A DNA stretch of 64,000 nt from Calliopsis andreniformis. Its lineage: Eukaryota > Arthropoda > Insecta > Hymenoptera > Andrenidae. Below, one piece after another: positions 1 to 12,232 of this stretch (the stretch's first letter is position 1; each line of letters starts with the position of its first letter). Under the pieces are notes generated by a model, which was not told where the DNA came from, ran no database searches, and saw nothing but the letters and a program-made list of their open reading frames with translations. The position numbers were made by a program, and so were the translations under genes. The DNA lies in the NCBI RefSeq assembly GCF_051401765.1, contig NW_027480432.1, positions 12,294,501 through 12,358,500 on the forward strand, given 5' to 3'.

Positions 1-2745
1 ACAAAAATTTATTTTAGCTTGATACTCAAAACAATGATTATCGATACATATACAATATGCATATGCATGTAAATACTTATGCCCAAGACTTTTCCCTACT
101 ATCCTAATGTCGTGGTTACATATACATAAATATATGTATTAAGCTGCGCAACGCACTATGCTCGACTCTGTATCCTGCATAGAACAACAGTACAATTCAT
201 CAGAACATATTGCGTTCTGGTATAAATGCATTGCCAATTCGACGAATCGTAACAGCGGAAGAAACGCGTAGAGCCTACTAGAGGTTACGTTACTGCTTAA
301 CCTTTCCACGTTTTTTCACGAATCTGACTCGTGCACTTTTTATAATACATTCGATGTCGATCACGCGCTAACGCGTTGGTCCTGATTCTTCGCAAGTAAC
401 CGGTCACGCGCTATCGCGTGATGGATCTATGTTCAGTTAACGGGAGCTTTGTGGTTGGCAGTTTGGGATAGTCTGTTGATTCAGATTGGCAGTGAAGGTA
501 ACAATGTTATAAAAAAAATTGGACGTGAAGAGTTATTAACACAGTTACGTTGGATTAGAGATTTTCTTCTTTCTGACTTGACTGTATATTACAGTAAGCA
601 AGTTATCTATGAACTAATTGCGATCTAACGTAAAGTGTTATCGAGTAGAAAAGAAAAACAGTACCTAAGCGATTCTCAACACTTTACAAGTGGTAAAAAG
701 CATTGTACAGTATCAAAGTTGGTGCGAATGCACAACATTCATAACGATACTCTTACAATTTAGGAAGTCATTAAAAATAACATATTATAATTAGAATTTG
801 TTAACACTCATCCTTTTCTATACTTTCTTCTTACAATTAGCAAAAATAATAATAAAAGCCTACAACACAGACATTGCAAAATAGGAAGAGAAATAATTAA
901 GCAATATTGTCTATGAAGTTGTATTTGAATTTAACAATAGATTTAATTTACCCATGTACCTATATAGCATAGTAAAAATTGATTGCTTTTTATCATCTGA
1001 ATTATTAATTGTAATAATTTATATAACGTTTAATTTTTATTTTTCAGTTCGCTATTCTTTTCGCTTATAATGTTTGATTTTAGTTGAAGTCGAAATGTTC
1101 TAAGTTGTAATTGTTTATAAACATATTATGATAGCTATAATTTACGTTAAAAACATATTTGTACCTATAAAAACTGCATTCCTTCATGAATGTTTTTGAA
1201 ATATCCCAATGGATGTGAGAAGTGTATTATAAAGTAGTAGTTAAATCTCATAATTAATTTTTGAAAAAGCATGAGTAATAAAAATAGACTCATATTTTAT
1301 AATTTTGAATTTGTGTCCAAAAAAAGTTACACCTAATTAATACCTAGATGTGTACATTTTAAAATGAAATATTAACTATACGTAACCCATCTCTATAGTC
1401 TATATTACTCTATATTACTGGAATGAGATCTACACATGTATGTATATTTTATTATAACCGGAATATAACATCTTACGCGTTTATTCGCGGTTCCTTTCTA
1501 TTTTTAAACGCTCCATTTTATAGTTTGTAGGTATATAATTCATTCAATTTGTTTAGATCTAAATTTTTAGTATACATTTTTCATATTATACACATGTATG
1601 TATATTAATAGTAAATATATTAACAATATGTGTCTATGAGGAATAGCGTAATAAGTACTTTGTAACGCTTATTTGCCAAAATTAAACAGTGTTGACATGG
1701 CGATTTCTTACTATTTTTATTATTAATATATCATGTTAACTCATAAAAATATTTAAGACAAGTAGTTGTAATAGAATTCAAAGAATACATAAAACTCTTT
1801 TAGCTAAGAGGGAATTTGTAAAAAAGCTCTTTTACAATAATATAAAAATCATAATCAATTGTTTTCTCTTCAGATTTTCGAAACAGTAATAAAAAGTAAG
1901 CAAAAAATATGTACCTTTAATAGTATCAGAAACAATCTTAAAAAGAAACAAACTTCAAGAAGCATATATTGCAAAATTCATCGTGTAAACTGTAAACAAA
2001 TTTTTCATTTCAAACACATGTGTATACATATGTATAAATTTTTGTGAAATTCTTTTTGCAATCTATGATGACCTATGTTTATATTATTTTGAATGGCATC
2101 TATGTGAGTATTCTCTTGTGTGTGTGTGTTTTTTTTGTTAACACAAATTAATAATTCAAAATTTCATTAATAAATAATTTTATTCTATACTACACTGTAA
2201 CTTCAACTTGCTATAATCATAGTATATTATGAGACAATATGTTTAAAAGGATAATAATAACTGGCAGAAAAGTAATTAAATTTAAAAAGCTATTATTTTC
2301 TTCAATTGAAGTGGTCAAACACGTTTCAAATAACATATTTCAATGTTAACTACAGATTATACATTCCTATTGCTACTGCATTATTGCGACAGATTCTTTC
2401 ACATAATCTAACATCTAATACTGCAGTGTAATGTCAAAAACACTATACATTATAAAATCTAACAAATATGTAAAAATGATTTATATCGTAGTTGTCTTAC
2501 TAGTGAATGATCACTTAAAGTAATATAAATACTATAAAATGCATGTTATAACAAAATAAATCATTTTATTTCTTCTTATTATTTTCTTCTATATCTCTAA
2601 CTTATCGTAAAACAGATAGTATATATATATATTTTTTGAGTCTTTATCATTTATGATCGACTGTTATGATGTATCTTATTAAAACAACAAAAGAATAGAT
2701 AAATATAATTCGTTAGAGTAATTCTCACAAAGTCTCGTTAAAGTT
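1..2745. other. AT-rich non-coding stretch
   Basis: Strongly AT-rich with many stops in all frames. It contains short homopolymers and a small TA run near 2620. No splice-bounded coding segment, tRNA fold or long inverted repeat was seen. It lies downstream (in the minus sense) of the possible gene end at 2746, so part of it could be 3' untranslated sequence. That is inference only. Confidence 0.5.
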
Positions 2746-3084
2746 TTATTTTAGCTTTGGTAACTCCAATACTTTTTGCCCTTCATTAGAGCAATTTCTT
2801 CCTTTACCCCAAAACAGAAATGCATATGTAGGTTGTATAATCGTACGATCACATGATTTACGAAATATGCACGTGATTTGATATCGAGGAAGTAGAACCA
2901 AAGCTCTATGGAACATGTGCAAATGATTTCCTAAAATCATCAACTAATGTTTAAAAACCTGACTCCTGACTAGCTTCAGTCAATATTACTATAATTATTT
3001 TGGTAAACACCTCTTAAAAATAACGTTTTGCCGGTGTTTTCAGTACACATGACAGGGAACGTGTTAACAGAGAAAAACGAAGTT
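2746..3084 (-). CDS. possible 3' end of an unidentified minus-strand gene (two exons)
   Basis: The product is not recognised. Two minus-strand segments join in phase. Exon 3084-3011 follows a T-rich acceptor (tttttag) and ends at a weak GT donor (gtgttt). A roughly 80-nt intron with a T-rich 3' end follows, then exon 2930-2746 ends in TAA. The joined peptide reads through FPVMCTENTGKTLFLRG and HMFHRALVLLPRYQ and ends LELPKLK. Composition and the intron size fit an insect gene tail, and an AATAAA overlaps the stop codon region. No domain is visible, the donor is weak and the upstream exons were not found. The CpG-rich zone at 3.3-6.7 kb could hold its promoter. This could also be chance open frames. 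Confidence 0.25.
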
Positions 3085-3419
3085 CTAAAAAAGATCATAA
3101 GAAAATGAGAAACAGAAATGTCCAGAATTTTGAGACGTTTGATAAGCGATCTAATCATTCGATTCAGAGTTACGGCATTGACACACAACAATCAGAGATA
3201 CGTGCGAGAGTTAGTAAGACGTCGGCGTCGCGGGGCGTCACAGCACGTAGTGGTGTGTCGCTAGGTGTCTTTCCGATGTAGCATGAAAATAGCCAAGCGT
3301 ACTTGGAATATCGTACGACCTACGCGTTAAGCATGCCACGACTACATTCACCGCGCGCGCGCGCGCACGCCAAACGTATGTAAGCAAGTGCGAGAGATTA
3401 CACGACTCTTTTCACGAGT

Positions 3420-3945
3420 GGGGGGCTAGAAGGAGAAAATAGTCGACGGAGAGAAAACAGGGGATAAAAGATCTGCAAGGAATCGAAGAGAGACAGGTAG
3501 ATAAACAGAATGAATAGAATCCCCATCGTCGGGAAGTTGAAAGACGAACAACAGCGTGTCGTTCCGCGAGGTCAGAGACGCGAAGAGAAACAATCGCGGG
3601 GATCGGCCGATGAAAAAGAGGGAAAAAACTGGGAACGGAGGAAAGATGAAAGAAGAGGGATAAATTTCACGAGAAACGGGAAGAGAGGCTAACGGAGTAG
3701 GGAGGGAGAGGGAAAGTGGGGAGGGAGTGGGCAGACCAGAGAGAGATAGTAAACAGTAGATTCCAAAGGAGAAAAGAATTAATACTAATACATGGGTAGA
3801 GAGGTATGAGACACGAAAGAGCGAGGGGAAGATATTAGTAAAAAGTAGAAAAGATGAAGCGGAGAAAGGGAGAAGGGAAGGGGAGAAAAGGGAGAGAGAA
3901 AGGGTAGAAAGGGAGAAAGATAGACTGCTTTAAAGCGGAAAGAGG
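3420..3945 (+). repeat. polypurine (GA-rich) tract
   Basis: About 525 bases in which the plus strand is mostly G and A, dominated by GAGA/GGAAA-type words and few pyrimidines. Such strand asymmetry is visible directly. It can form triplex (H-DNA) structure and bind GAGA-type factors, but neither is shown by the sequence alone. Confidence 0.6.
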
Positions 3946-5007
3946 AGTAGCTCATGGTTCACCTGTCGTCATGGCAACGCCGCTTCGCCGCTCACTTGTT
4001 ACTCCATCGGCATAGCTCGACCCTCGGTCCTCTTGCAGCCTCTGCAGGAATACGAACGCGAGTTAGGATCCATCGTAGGAGAGACCGAGATGCAAACACC
4101 TCCAGCTTTTCTCTCTTACGATAATCCACCGTCTCCACGGAGACTGAAAGATGTCAGGCAGGCTCACGGTGGTAGGTGGGAATCACCCTTCGTTTCTATC
4201 CCTCGGTACACACTACGTTGTCGTTATCACAGAACACTTACGACCGGTCAATCGGTTTTCTCAATACGATAACAAATTCCCGTCTTCTCAAGATTTCTTC
4301 CCTGCAGTTTCACTTCATCATTCAGTGTGTTTACTCTCTATCTATACATATAATATATATGTATGTATTATGCTTTTCTATATATATTATATATGTATAT
4401 ACATATAGATACTAGGTATATACATTACATATGTAAAGAATATATATGTATAAGCGCGCGCGCGCGCGTGTATCTTGTCTGATTTTTCGTAAAACGATTA
4501 CGAGCGCGATACTCGCCGATATAGAAATGTATCACAGAAAAAGCACAGAAACAGATTTCGTTGGAAGAAAATCGGGAAGGAGACACCCTCTCTGGTTACT
4601 CTTTATTTGCCCGTCCCCCTGGTGTGTACTTAAGCCCAAGTCATTCTTCTATTTTAAGCTCTTCACTTGCTCCGTCGTCTGCGTCTCTTGGCTCTCCTCG
4701 CTCTTCCTTCCTTTCTTCCACAGGCGGCGCACGAGCGAGCAACACGAATAGACGCACACGAACTATCTATCTTCTTCTCTTTGGTACGTGGTGGGACACA
4801 GAGTCGCGACTCCTCTCTCGTTATCCACTTACCAGCGCGTCAATCTGTTTGCTATGCAAATCCCGTCCGACCAGTGCTGACGTAGACGGCACACCAACGC
4901 AGGGAAGGGGTTCGTCGACGATATCTCCTACTAACACACTTAACGGCAAGCAGTTAGTCACTGCCCGCGAATCACACACGTAGAAAATATAATTGGCTAC
5001 CACACCA

Positions 5008-5008
<1 letters not shown>

Positions 5009-5046
<38 letters not shown>

Positions 5047-5071
5047 AACGGCGGCGACGACGACGACGACG
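5009..5071 (+). repeat. microsatellite (ACGAGC)n followed by (GAC)n
   Basis: About six tandem copies of ACGAGC (5009-5046) are followed after a short spacer by a run of GAC triplets (about 5054-5071). It lies in the CpG-rich zone. Confidence 0.85.
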
Positions 5072-6700
5072 GACCACGCAGTAATTCCACACGGGTTCTC
5101 TTTTAGCCCCGCCACTGCTCTGCACACCGATACCAAGAAGAGGCCACTACACGACTCTTACCACCACCAATACTATATAGCCAGCAGATACTGATGTGTG
5201 TTACTTTACTACTACAACGATTACTACTGCTACCAGAAATACCACCAATACAATGACGGCGCACTGTGCGATAAACGCACCACAAACTCCACGAATGAAT
5301 TCCCCTTGCGACTTACACGGTTCCACGACTCTTGCCTGACGTCATTGGCGCCTAATCGCAACGTATTTCGCCTACCATTTCTTCACGTACTTCTGTGGAA
5401 ATTACATCTCGTGGCTCTTCTGCCATCGAATTTTTCCTCGACCCTTCCTTCCTTCTTTCTTTCCTTCCTTTTTCGTCACTTACTTTTTCCTTTTCAATCC
5501 TCGACGGAGAAGAATTCCAACATAATTTCGACCCGAACGATCCTTGCTCTCTTGCACGTTAACTTTCCGTTGTGAAAGTCACGGAGTTACGAAAATCAGT
5601 TTTCTCACTTTGCTGGATCGTAGATAAAAAGTAGAAAGCAATGGAAATGGACGCGGTGCTTTAAACGGTCTGTTTCAATGCACTTCCGACGTGACGATTT
5701 CCCACTCGATCACTCTTGATTCAACTGAAAACGAATCGATCCGATCCTCCATAAGTTAGGATCCCCAGACAGCGCGTGTCGCGTATTAAAAGTTAGACCC
5801 GTGATACTCACTGGACACAGACTCAAACTGTTTCCCACCGCGTCTTCTTCATCGCTACCCATCACTCTTTCTCTAACATAATTCTCGTTTGACAGGACTG
5901 CACGCACTTGCTGTAGTCTTCCTGGACCGCAATCGCCAGCATTATTTGACGGTAGTCCTTTTTCACGCTCGAAGGCGATCGTTGCAGCGTGTCTGTGTTG
6001 CGAAACGAATGCCCGCTCGCTCTCCTACTGAGTTTTCAACAAGTGATCGCAGTAGTAATAAGAGGAGAAGCGTCGGCGGCGGCGGCGGTTGCGGCTGCGG
6101 CTGCGGCGACGAATCGGTAGCTCGTCGTTCCAGGGTCGTTCGTCGGCGTATAGGTGGCACAGCACGCGCATGCTACACCTCTCGACAGTGTTGTTATTGT
6201 TGCGTAACTGGCGGCCCGCTAAGCTGAGTGTGCCGCTGCCAGCAGTCGAAGAGAGGTCGCAAGACCGAGGTAATAGTAACCGTGGGTGAACCAGTGGGCG
6301 AGTATCTGCAAGAAAGCAACGAGTGAGCGAACGCTGCGCCGTCTGGTGTGGCTGACGACAGTCTACTGTCTTCCGAGAACCACGAGGCGATTCCGTGTAT
6401 CGAACGCGCACTCTGTCGAGCTGTCCCCGCTGAAGGGACGGGAAGGGACGGCGCGGAGAGGCGCGGCGGAACTGGACGGAACGTAGACTGATACAGAGTG
6501 GGGGTCTGTTATGCCCGTCTACTGGAACGAGGTGATTCGACGTTGCTGCGAGACAAGTTTAAAGACTCGTTCACACGCGTACCATCCTTCGAGATGCTCT
6601 TCCGTAACAGGGGCAACGCTGACCAACATTGTCTTCCTCTGATCGAGATCAAGTTTTCGGAGATGTAGATGCTCCCTATGTGACTTTTCACGCATATTAC

Positions 6701-9700
6701 AATCAGAAATAGCCACTTTTATCTTGAAAAATCAAATTCGGTGTTGAATTGTCGGTCCATAAATGAATACTCGCATATCTGAGTATATGTGTAGGTACAG
6801 CAGCCTTCTATTCTTTTGGCCTGGGTTTGAATCCAAGTTTGATACCATCTTTTGGCTTCTTATTTTAGTTTTTGCTTAATTTACTAATCAATTTATTATA
6901 AACGTATGAAGTTTGTGCTTAGGTTTTTTTATTGAATTAGATTAATTTAAATATACAGTATTTCCAACTAACAATGATGTAGAAACTAGGAGCAATAGAA
7001 AACATTACCTGATATGATATTAAAATATTATCGTTATTCTTCTTTAGTACCATAAATAATAGAAAAAGAGGTTACATATTCTTTTTCTGTAGGTAAACAT
7101 TTATTCACAACTAAACTTAAAATACTTACAATTCATTTGGAAAAGAACAATTCGAATTAAAATCACGTGCTGTAACTTTGCTTGGTATCTATTTCCATAA
7201 TATTTGTATAATATTATATATTAGCCAGAAGATCATCAAGATGGAAAGTATTTATACGATTATTATCGTTTTTGTAAACATCGTGTAATATGTAACCAAA
7301 AAAACAAAAATATGTAATGCTTTAGTTGATATTACCTTTCAAACTGAGATTGAATTCGTTTTAATTAATTGCTTAATCGTTTTGAAATATCCATAAAGTT
7401 TTCATTCTTTTATTTTTAATGTTTGAAAAAACTCAATTAAAATTCCGTTCGAATCATTTAGATTTTATTATTTCCGTGTTTTTAAATATTTGATTTCTAA
7501 ATCTTTAATTAAGTTTGTTATATTGGAATTTATTTAATTAAGTATAAATTAATCCTTTGAAATTCGTAGTTTCGTACAATATTTGTATATGTATAAAAAT
7601 TGAATATATAGGAGTTTATCAGTCAACAATTATATGTACGTATTGATCGTATTGTACATAAATTGTTATAATTTTATAATAATTTTGTGCAGTTTCGCTA
7701 AATAAAACGAAAGCCTAGTATTTAATTGGATTATATTTATATTTTAACCTTACTATATAGATTCTTCGAGTTTTTTCAACCCAATCATATTTTCGTTTTC
7801 TTCTAATAACTGTCTTAATTTTGAGAAAAATGTGAAAGTTATTATTAATACTTACATTAACGTATATACAAGATTTTCAGGGTAAGATATGTCTGATGAG
7901 ACTGTCCTCGAGTTTTATAAAATTTAGTAGTGAAAAAATGAAATGACAATAAAAAATTAAAAATAAAAGGTACTTACATACTCTGACGGGAAATATATTA
8001 TTGCATAAGCTGCATTAATAAAACATTTACTAAACATATGAAAATGCTGATACTACACTCAGCAGTAATAAAAAAAACAAATCAGATAATACTTTTTTTT
8101 TAATAAATATATATACCCTCGTGTGTTAGTTTTGAAAATTTCGTCTATGGTTAAATTAAAAGCATCGATCGTATGCACTATTTCTGTGTTCTATATTTCG
8201 CGTTATTTCTATGTTCTACGTTATTTACGATAAGACAACCTGGGTAGACTTTGACGTTATTCGATACGAAAATTTTCGTAGCCATGAAGAGACAAAGTTA
8301 ACAATACTCATGCAGAATTGTAGGTAGTCACTACATATGTATACATGCACTCGAAGCACCTTCCGTTTCATTTATGTTTCTCGTTTAAAGACAATAATAA
8401 GACCTTTAATCACGACCGTGTGCTATTGTGCAGTGTGTTAAAAGGAAAATAATTCAATTTGCTGGCTCATCTTCTTACGTCACACGAATTTTCTGCCTTG
8501 GTATTTAATAGTCTTTTCTTTGGGTCATTAGGTACTTATTACATTAACTACGAGTAGAACGCGTAATAATAATCTCTTCTGATTGCTTCATCCTTCAGCC
8601 TATGAAATAGAAATTAACTTTACATGAAAATATTAAGCATTTTTATTATTATTAAATATTACAACGTACAGCGTTTCTTCAATATAGGCTCACTACTCAC
8701 TGACGAGTTTATAACGTGAAACATTTTTTCAAAGTTAATCCATATTCGTAGGATCTCACTTTGGTTTTATCAAAAACTGTGAATAATATGCGCGTAAATA
8801 AAACTCTTTCACTGAAAGTAATTTCAAACTATATATAGCGAACGTAGCAACGAATTCAAACCTAGGAAATATTTTAAATATTTATTATTTACGATACATA
8901 TGATTCATATACATGTAACAGTAATGATGTATAAATATAACATAGCGAACATAAAATATAATGATGGGATAAATAATTTTAATTTTGTATAATGCTTCCA
9001 TTCGTACAATTCAACTTTAATACAAATGTTATGTAAATAATAAAACAAAGTAATGTAAATTGAATTATTGTTTCTATTTTTTACGTATTTCCAAAGTGTA
9101 AAAAATGAATGATACAAAACTGTTTGTTATAGCAAGTATTGGGAAAACAATAGTAAACAGTAATCCTCGAGATAATCTGCTTTATCTATTTCAGATTTGT
9201 TAAAACTATAGACAAAATCAATCTTTTGAATGTTACTGAAACACACCTACAAAGAGTATATTTGTTAGTTCATGCATATTGCTTTATTCTTAAGAAAATA
9301 CATAGAAATATGTGCAAATTTTGAGCGAGTGAAGAAAACGATTTAAATTTTTATATATTGTTAGAAATGTCGTTTTAAATGTTCGACATAATGATTCATA
9401 AATCATGCAGCGTGCACCCTCGTAATCTTTTTTTCCTGTAAGATTCTTGACATTTTTCCATCCTTTTAACATGCTTATTTTGCAGGGTAGACTTTAAAAA
9501 ATCTACTTATATATTTTTTAAATCGACCGAACAATGAGATTAGCATCAAACTGAGAATCAAAAGTATAACTTCGAAAATTGTTGGACATTCCCTTAGTTT
9601 TGATATGCCTATAATACTTACTATATTTGATATCTTGAAATGCATCAGAAATATTGATAGCAAAAAATAATGTATTAGCACATTTTGCCCAATCTTACAA

Positions 9701-9900
9701 AAATTCATCGTTTTGTATCCTTTATGTTCTTATCACCTATTTTAATAATAATAACTCTAACTTAAGATTAAATACGTAAGATAGTAAACTCCAATTAAGG
9801 TACGTTTAAACCAAGCCAGCAAATGTGAATTTTGTTAAAGTGGAAGAAGATCGAGCATTCACACGTTTGGCCTAAACGTACTATTATAATTTATTAAATT
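6701..9900. other. AT-rich spacer, no supported gene
   Basis: No splice-supported exon, RNA gene or clear repeat family member was recognised. An isolated 77-codon minus-strand open frame at 9475-9708, hydrophobic and lysine-rich, has no recognisable domain or neighbouring exon and is not called as a gene. A tRNA B-box-like string near 6829 has no tRNA fold around it. Confidence 0.5.
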
Positions 9901-9926
9901 TCGATCTTTATAACATATGTACCATT

Positions 9927-9998
9927 CGTGTCCTATGAGAAGTTCCTTGGAAAGCATTAGAAGCAATGTTTCGTAGGGGACTTCTCGTGGGACATGAA
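9927..9998. repeat. short inverted repeat (hairpin)
   Basis: Two imperfect complementary arms, at about 9927-9948 and 9976-9998, share the core GAGAAGT / ACTTCTC flanked by GTCC / GGAC. They enclose a loop of about 28 nt. It may be the remnant of a small inverted-repeat element. Confidence 0.45.
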
Positions 9999-10167
9999 CA
10001 ATACATTTGTTCGTGTATACATATCAGTTCTTTAAAAAGATATATCTCTGTTACTTTTTATTGGACAGTAAGTAAAAGAGGAAAGAAATATAGTTATCAA
10101 GAACAGTGGAAAGCGCGGCAATATTTAAAGTATGATATCACAACCTCTGTGATGATATTATACAGTG

Positions 10168-10890
10168 ATATAGGGTGTAACAAATATAGACTGATCTTTT
10201 AATTTAAGGGATGGTAGAGGATCCAAATTGGAGAAAAGGGTCCTATGAGTATCACATAGTGTCCTAGGCGTTATCCGAATTATATTTCAAGTAAATTTTT
10301 TTTTTTTAGTATCTTCTAATAAAAATCACGAATAAAACAAAGTTATTCGAAAATAACAGATAACTTTTTATCCGAATAAAAACTTATTCAGATAAGAAAC
10401 TTTCGAATAACTTAATTATTATAAATTTTGTAATAATATATACATGTTCAAACACTGTTTAATTCGGAAATTTATTCATTACAGAGTTATTCCAATTAAT
10501 AAACAAAAATTTATTCGCGAATAATACGAATAACAATTTTATTGAATAAAAAATAAAATTTGTCCAACTCTGGTCCGATCTGCCTTCGTTTTGCAATAAT
10601 ATTGCCTTAAATCTAATATATCTATATGCTAAATTAACAATCAAAGGATTTTTTAATTTTACAGGTGCACAGAAGGGCAAAAAACGAGCAAAAAAGTTTT
10701 AATATATTTTGTTCTATTTCTCACAGTTTAACTTTTATAAAACTTTACAAATTCGCGATCCATCTTATACAAATTTTATAGAAGTTAAATTGTAAGGGAT
10801 AGAACAAAATGTATTTAAGACTTTTTTGCTCTATTTTTGCTCTTGAATGCATCTGTAAAATTCTCTGATTATTAGTTTAGCATATAGGTA
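10168..10890. repeat. palindromic repeat element, copy 1
   Basis: The segment starts near an AGGGTGTAA border. Its second half is an almost loop-free palindrome: arms of about 120 nt (10627-10750 and 10762-10884) pair through words such as TTTTGTTCTAT / ATAGAACAAAA and AGTTTAACTTTTAT. The same family occurs at 61135-61520. Between border and palindrome lies AT-rich DNA with several TTATTCG/CGAATAA words. No coding capacity was seen, so this is probably a non-autonomous DNA transposon. Confidence 0.55.
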
Positions 10891-11589
10891 TGTTAATATA
10901 TACTTTTATTACTATATACATATTATTATACATATATTATATTATTTTATTTCAAATATGTAATATATCAAAAATTATATTTTATTCATCTATGTAATAA
11001 CTATTATATTTTGGTAGTAGTTGAGGTTTATAGAAGTAAACTGTGTAGTAATATAGTTTTTTTTATTCAATTTCTAAAAAATTGTGGTTTACAACTCACG
11101 AATAAAATATAATAAATAATAACAAACTATAAAGTAATAAATTACACATTGACATATATTGTAACAGCAAAAAATATTAGCTATATTATTTACTGTTGTT
11201 ATATGTATGCATATGTGATAATGTTTAGAATTTCCTGTTGTGTCTGCAATTTTGTTTATTTTCTCTACAATTTTTATTTAACTATTTTAAAGTATAAATA
11301 CATCTGTGAAATACATAAATAGTTGAATCGTAAGTTCATCAAAAGCTGTAGCAAAAGTTTGTTCCAATTTGTACACATAATGTATAAATTGTTAGCTATG
11401 GACCCTTAAATTTTTGTAAATGATCTTATCATTAAAAAAGTAATAATTTCTAAATCGATACATCCCTCTGAAAATTTAATGTAAATGTCACATGTATAAA
11501 TATTTACAGTTATTAGTAATAAATACCCACTTGGACATACCTCAAATAAAACTGAGACATCTGTAGTTCAGACCTAGTAAATCTACTGC

Positions 11590-12232
11590 TATTACTCACT
11601 CTGGCAAATTTTGTACAATATAGGAAATTACAACAGAGCTTCTAACAGAAGTCAAAATTTCACTGAGATCATTTTTATAATTCATTATACTTGTATGAAA
11701 CTAATTATGGTAAAATTATTTTTGGAACATATTACTAAATTGTATAGGCGTAGGGTTTACAAAAGTAAAACTCCTTGCCTCCTGTTACCAAACGTATCCA
11801 AACAAGTTTTCAAGACAATCTTGATTAATACGTCTAGTTCTTAGAAATATTTTCATCTTATCAAAAGCACTAAGTAGGATTTATATGACCGTCTATGAGT
11901 TTCGGTATGCATTTGTAAAATTGTATTTTATCCTATTGATAAAACTATTCCCTTAATGATCACGTCGTTTTCTTGGTGTTTATAGATAAACTTTCATTAT
12001 GCGATCAGTTATTTCTAGTAGGTTTAATCAAACAACATGTATAAAAAATGTAATAAATACTTTTACCGTTGACTTCAAATTTTTGATTCTCTGACGTTAT
12101 TCCTAAAAGACTTACCAGTTGTATGAAATTTGTACCCATATTCGTAGCAAGAACATTCACGTGTAACTCTGCTTGAAATAACTTTGCGATACAATCGCGT
12201 ACTCTGTTTCGTAATTCGATACCTGAAAATTG
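11590..12232 (-). pseudogene. P-element-like (THAP9-type) transposase relic
   Basis: This is a broken copy of the catalytic region of a P-type transposase, a nuclear cut-and-paste enzyme. An open stretch of about 75 codons (12230 down to the TGA at 12005) carries VRDCIAKLFQAEL, NMGTNF, then LGITSENQKFEVNGKSIYY and LIKPTRNN. This matches the family's arrangement of a nuclease-fold segment followed by a 'xFEVxG..IYxxFD.PHLIK..RNN' block. After a decayed, frame-shifted gap, a second piece gives INQDCLENLFG (11829 downward) and NPTPIQFSNMF (about 11760-11725), the family's C-terminal LNQD.LENFF and NPTP.QF signatures, with a stop inside. KNDLSEIL follows near 11670. Frame change and internal stops show it is not functional. 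The N-terminal THAP part is not adjacent in this orientation. Confidence 0.75.

Larger units (their letters stand above)
3300..6700. promoter_or_regulatory. CpG-rich, simple-repeat-rich zone, probable promoter / 5' UTR region
   Basis: GC content and CpG density rise sharply compared with the AT-rich flanks. The zone holds alternating GC runs (about 3351-3366 and 4455-4468), a long purine tract (3420-3945), hexanucleotide and triplet repeats (5009-5071) and a GGC-rich block (about 6072-6110). Open frames exist on both strands, but they are shadows of biased composition and lack splice support. In insect genomes such islands usually mark transcription starts of long genes. The gene it would serve cannot be identified here. 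Confidence 0.4.

Noticed and set aside
5889..6227. 112-codon plus-strand frame with glycine/cysteine run
   Set aside because: Produced by GGC/TGC triplet repeats in a CpG-rich region; the opposite strand is equally open.
6775..6860. B-box-like GGGTTTGAATCC suggesting a tRNA or tRNA-derived SINE
   Set aside because: No matching A box, acceptor stem or anticodon arm could be folded around it.
9475..9708. 77-codon hydrophobic minus-strand open frame
   Set aside because: No domain, no flanking exon and AT-rich composition that yields Ile/Phe/Lys-rich frames by chance.
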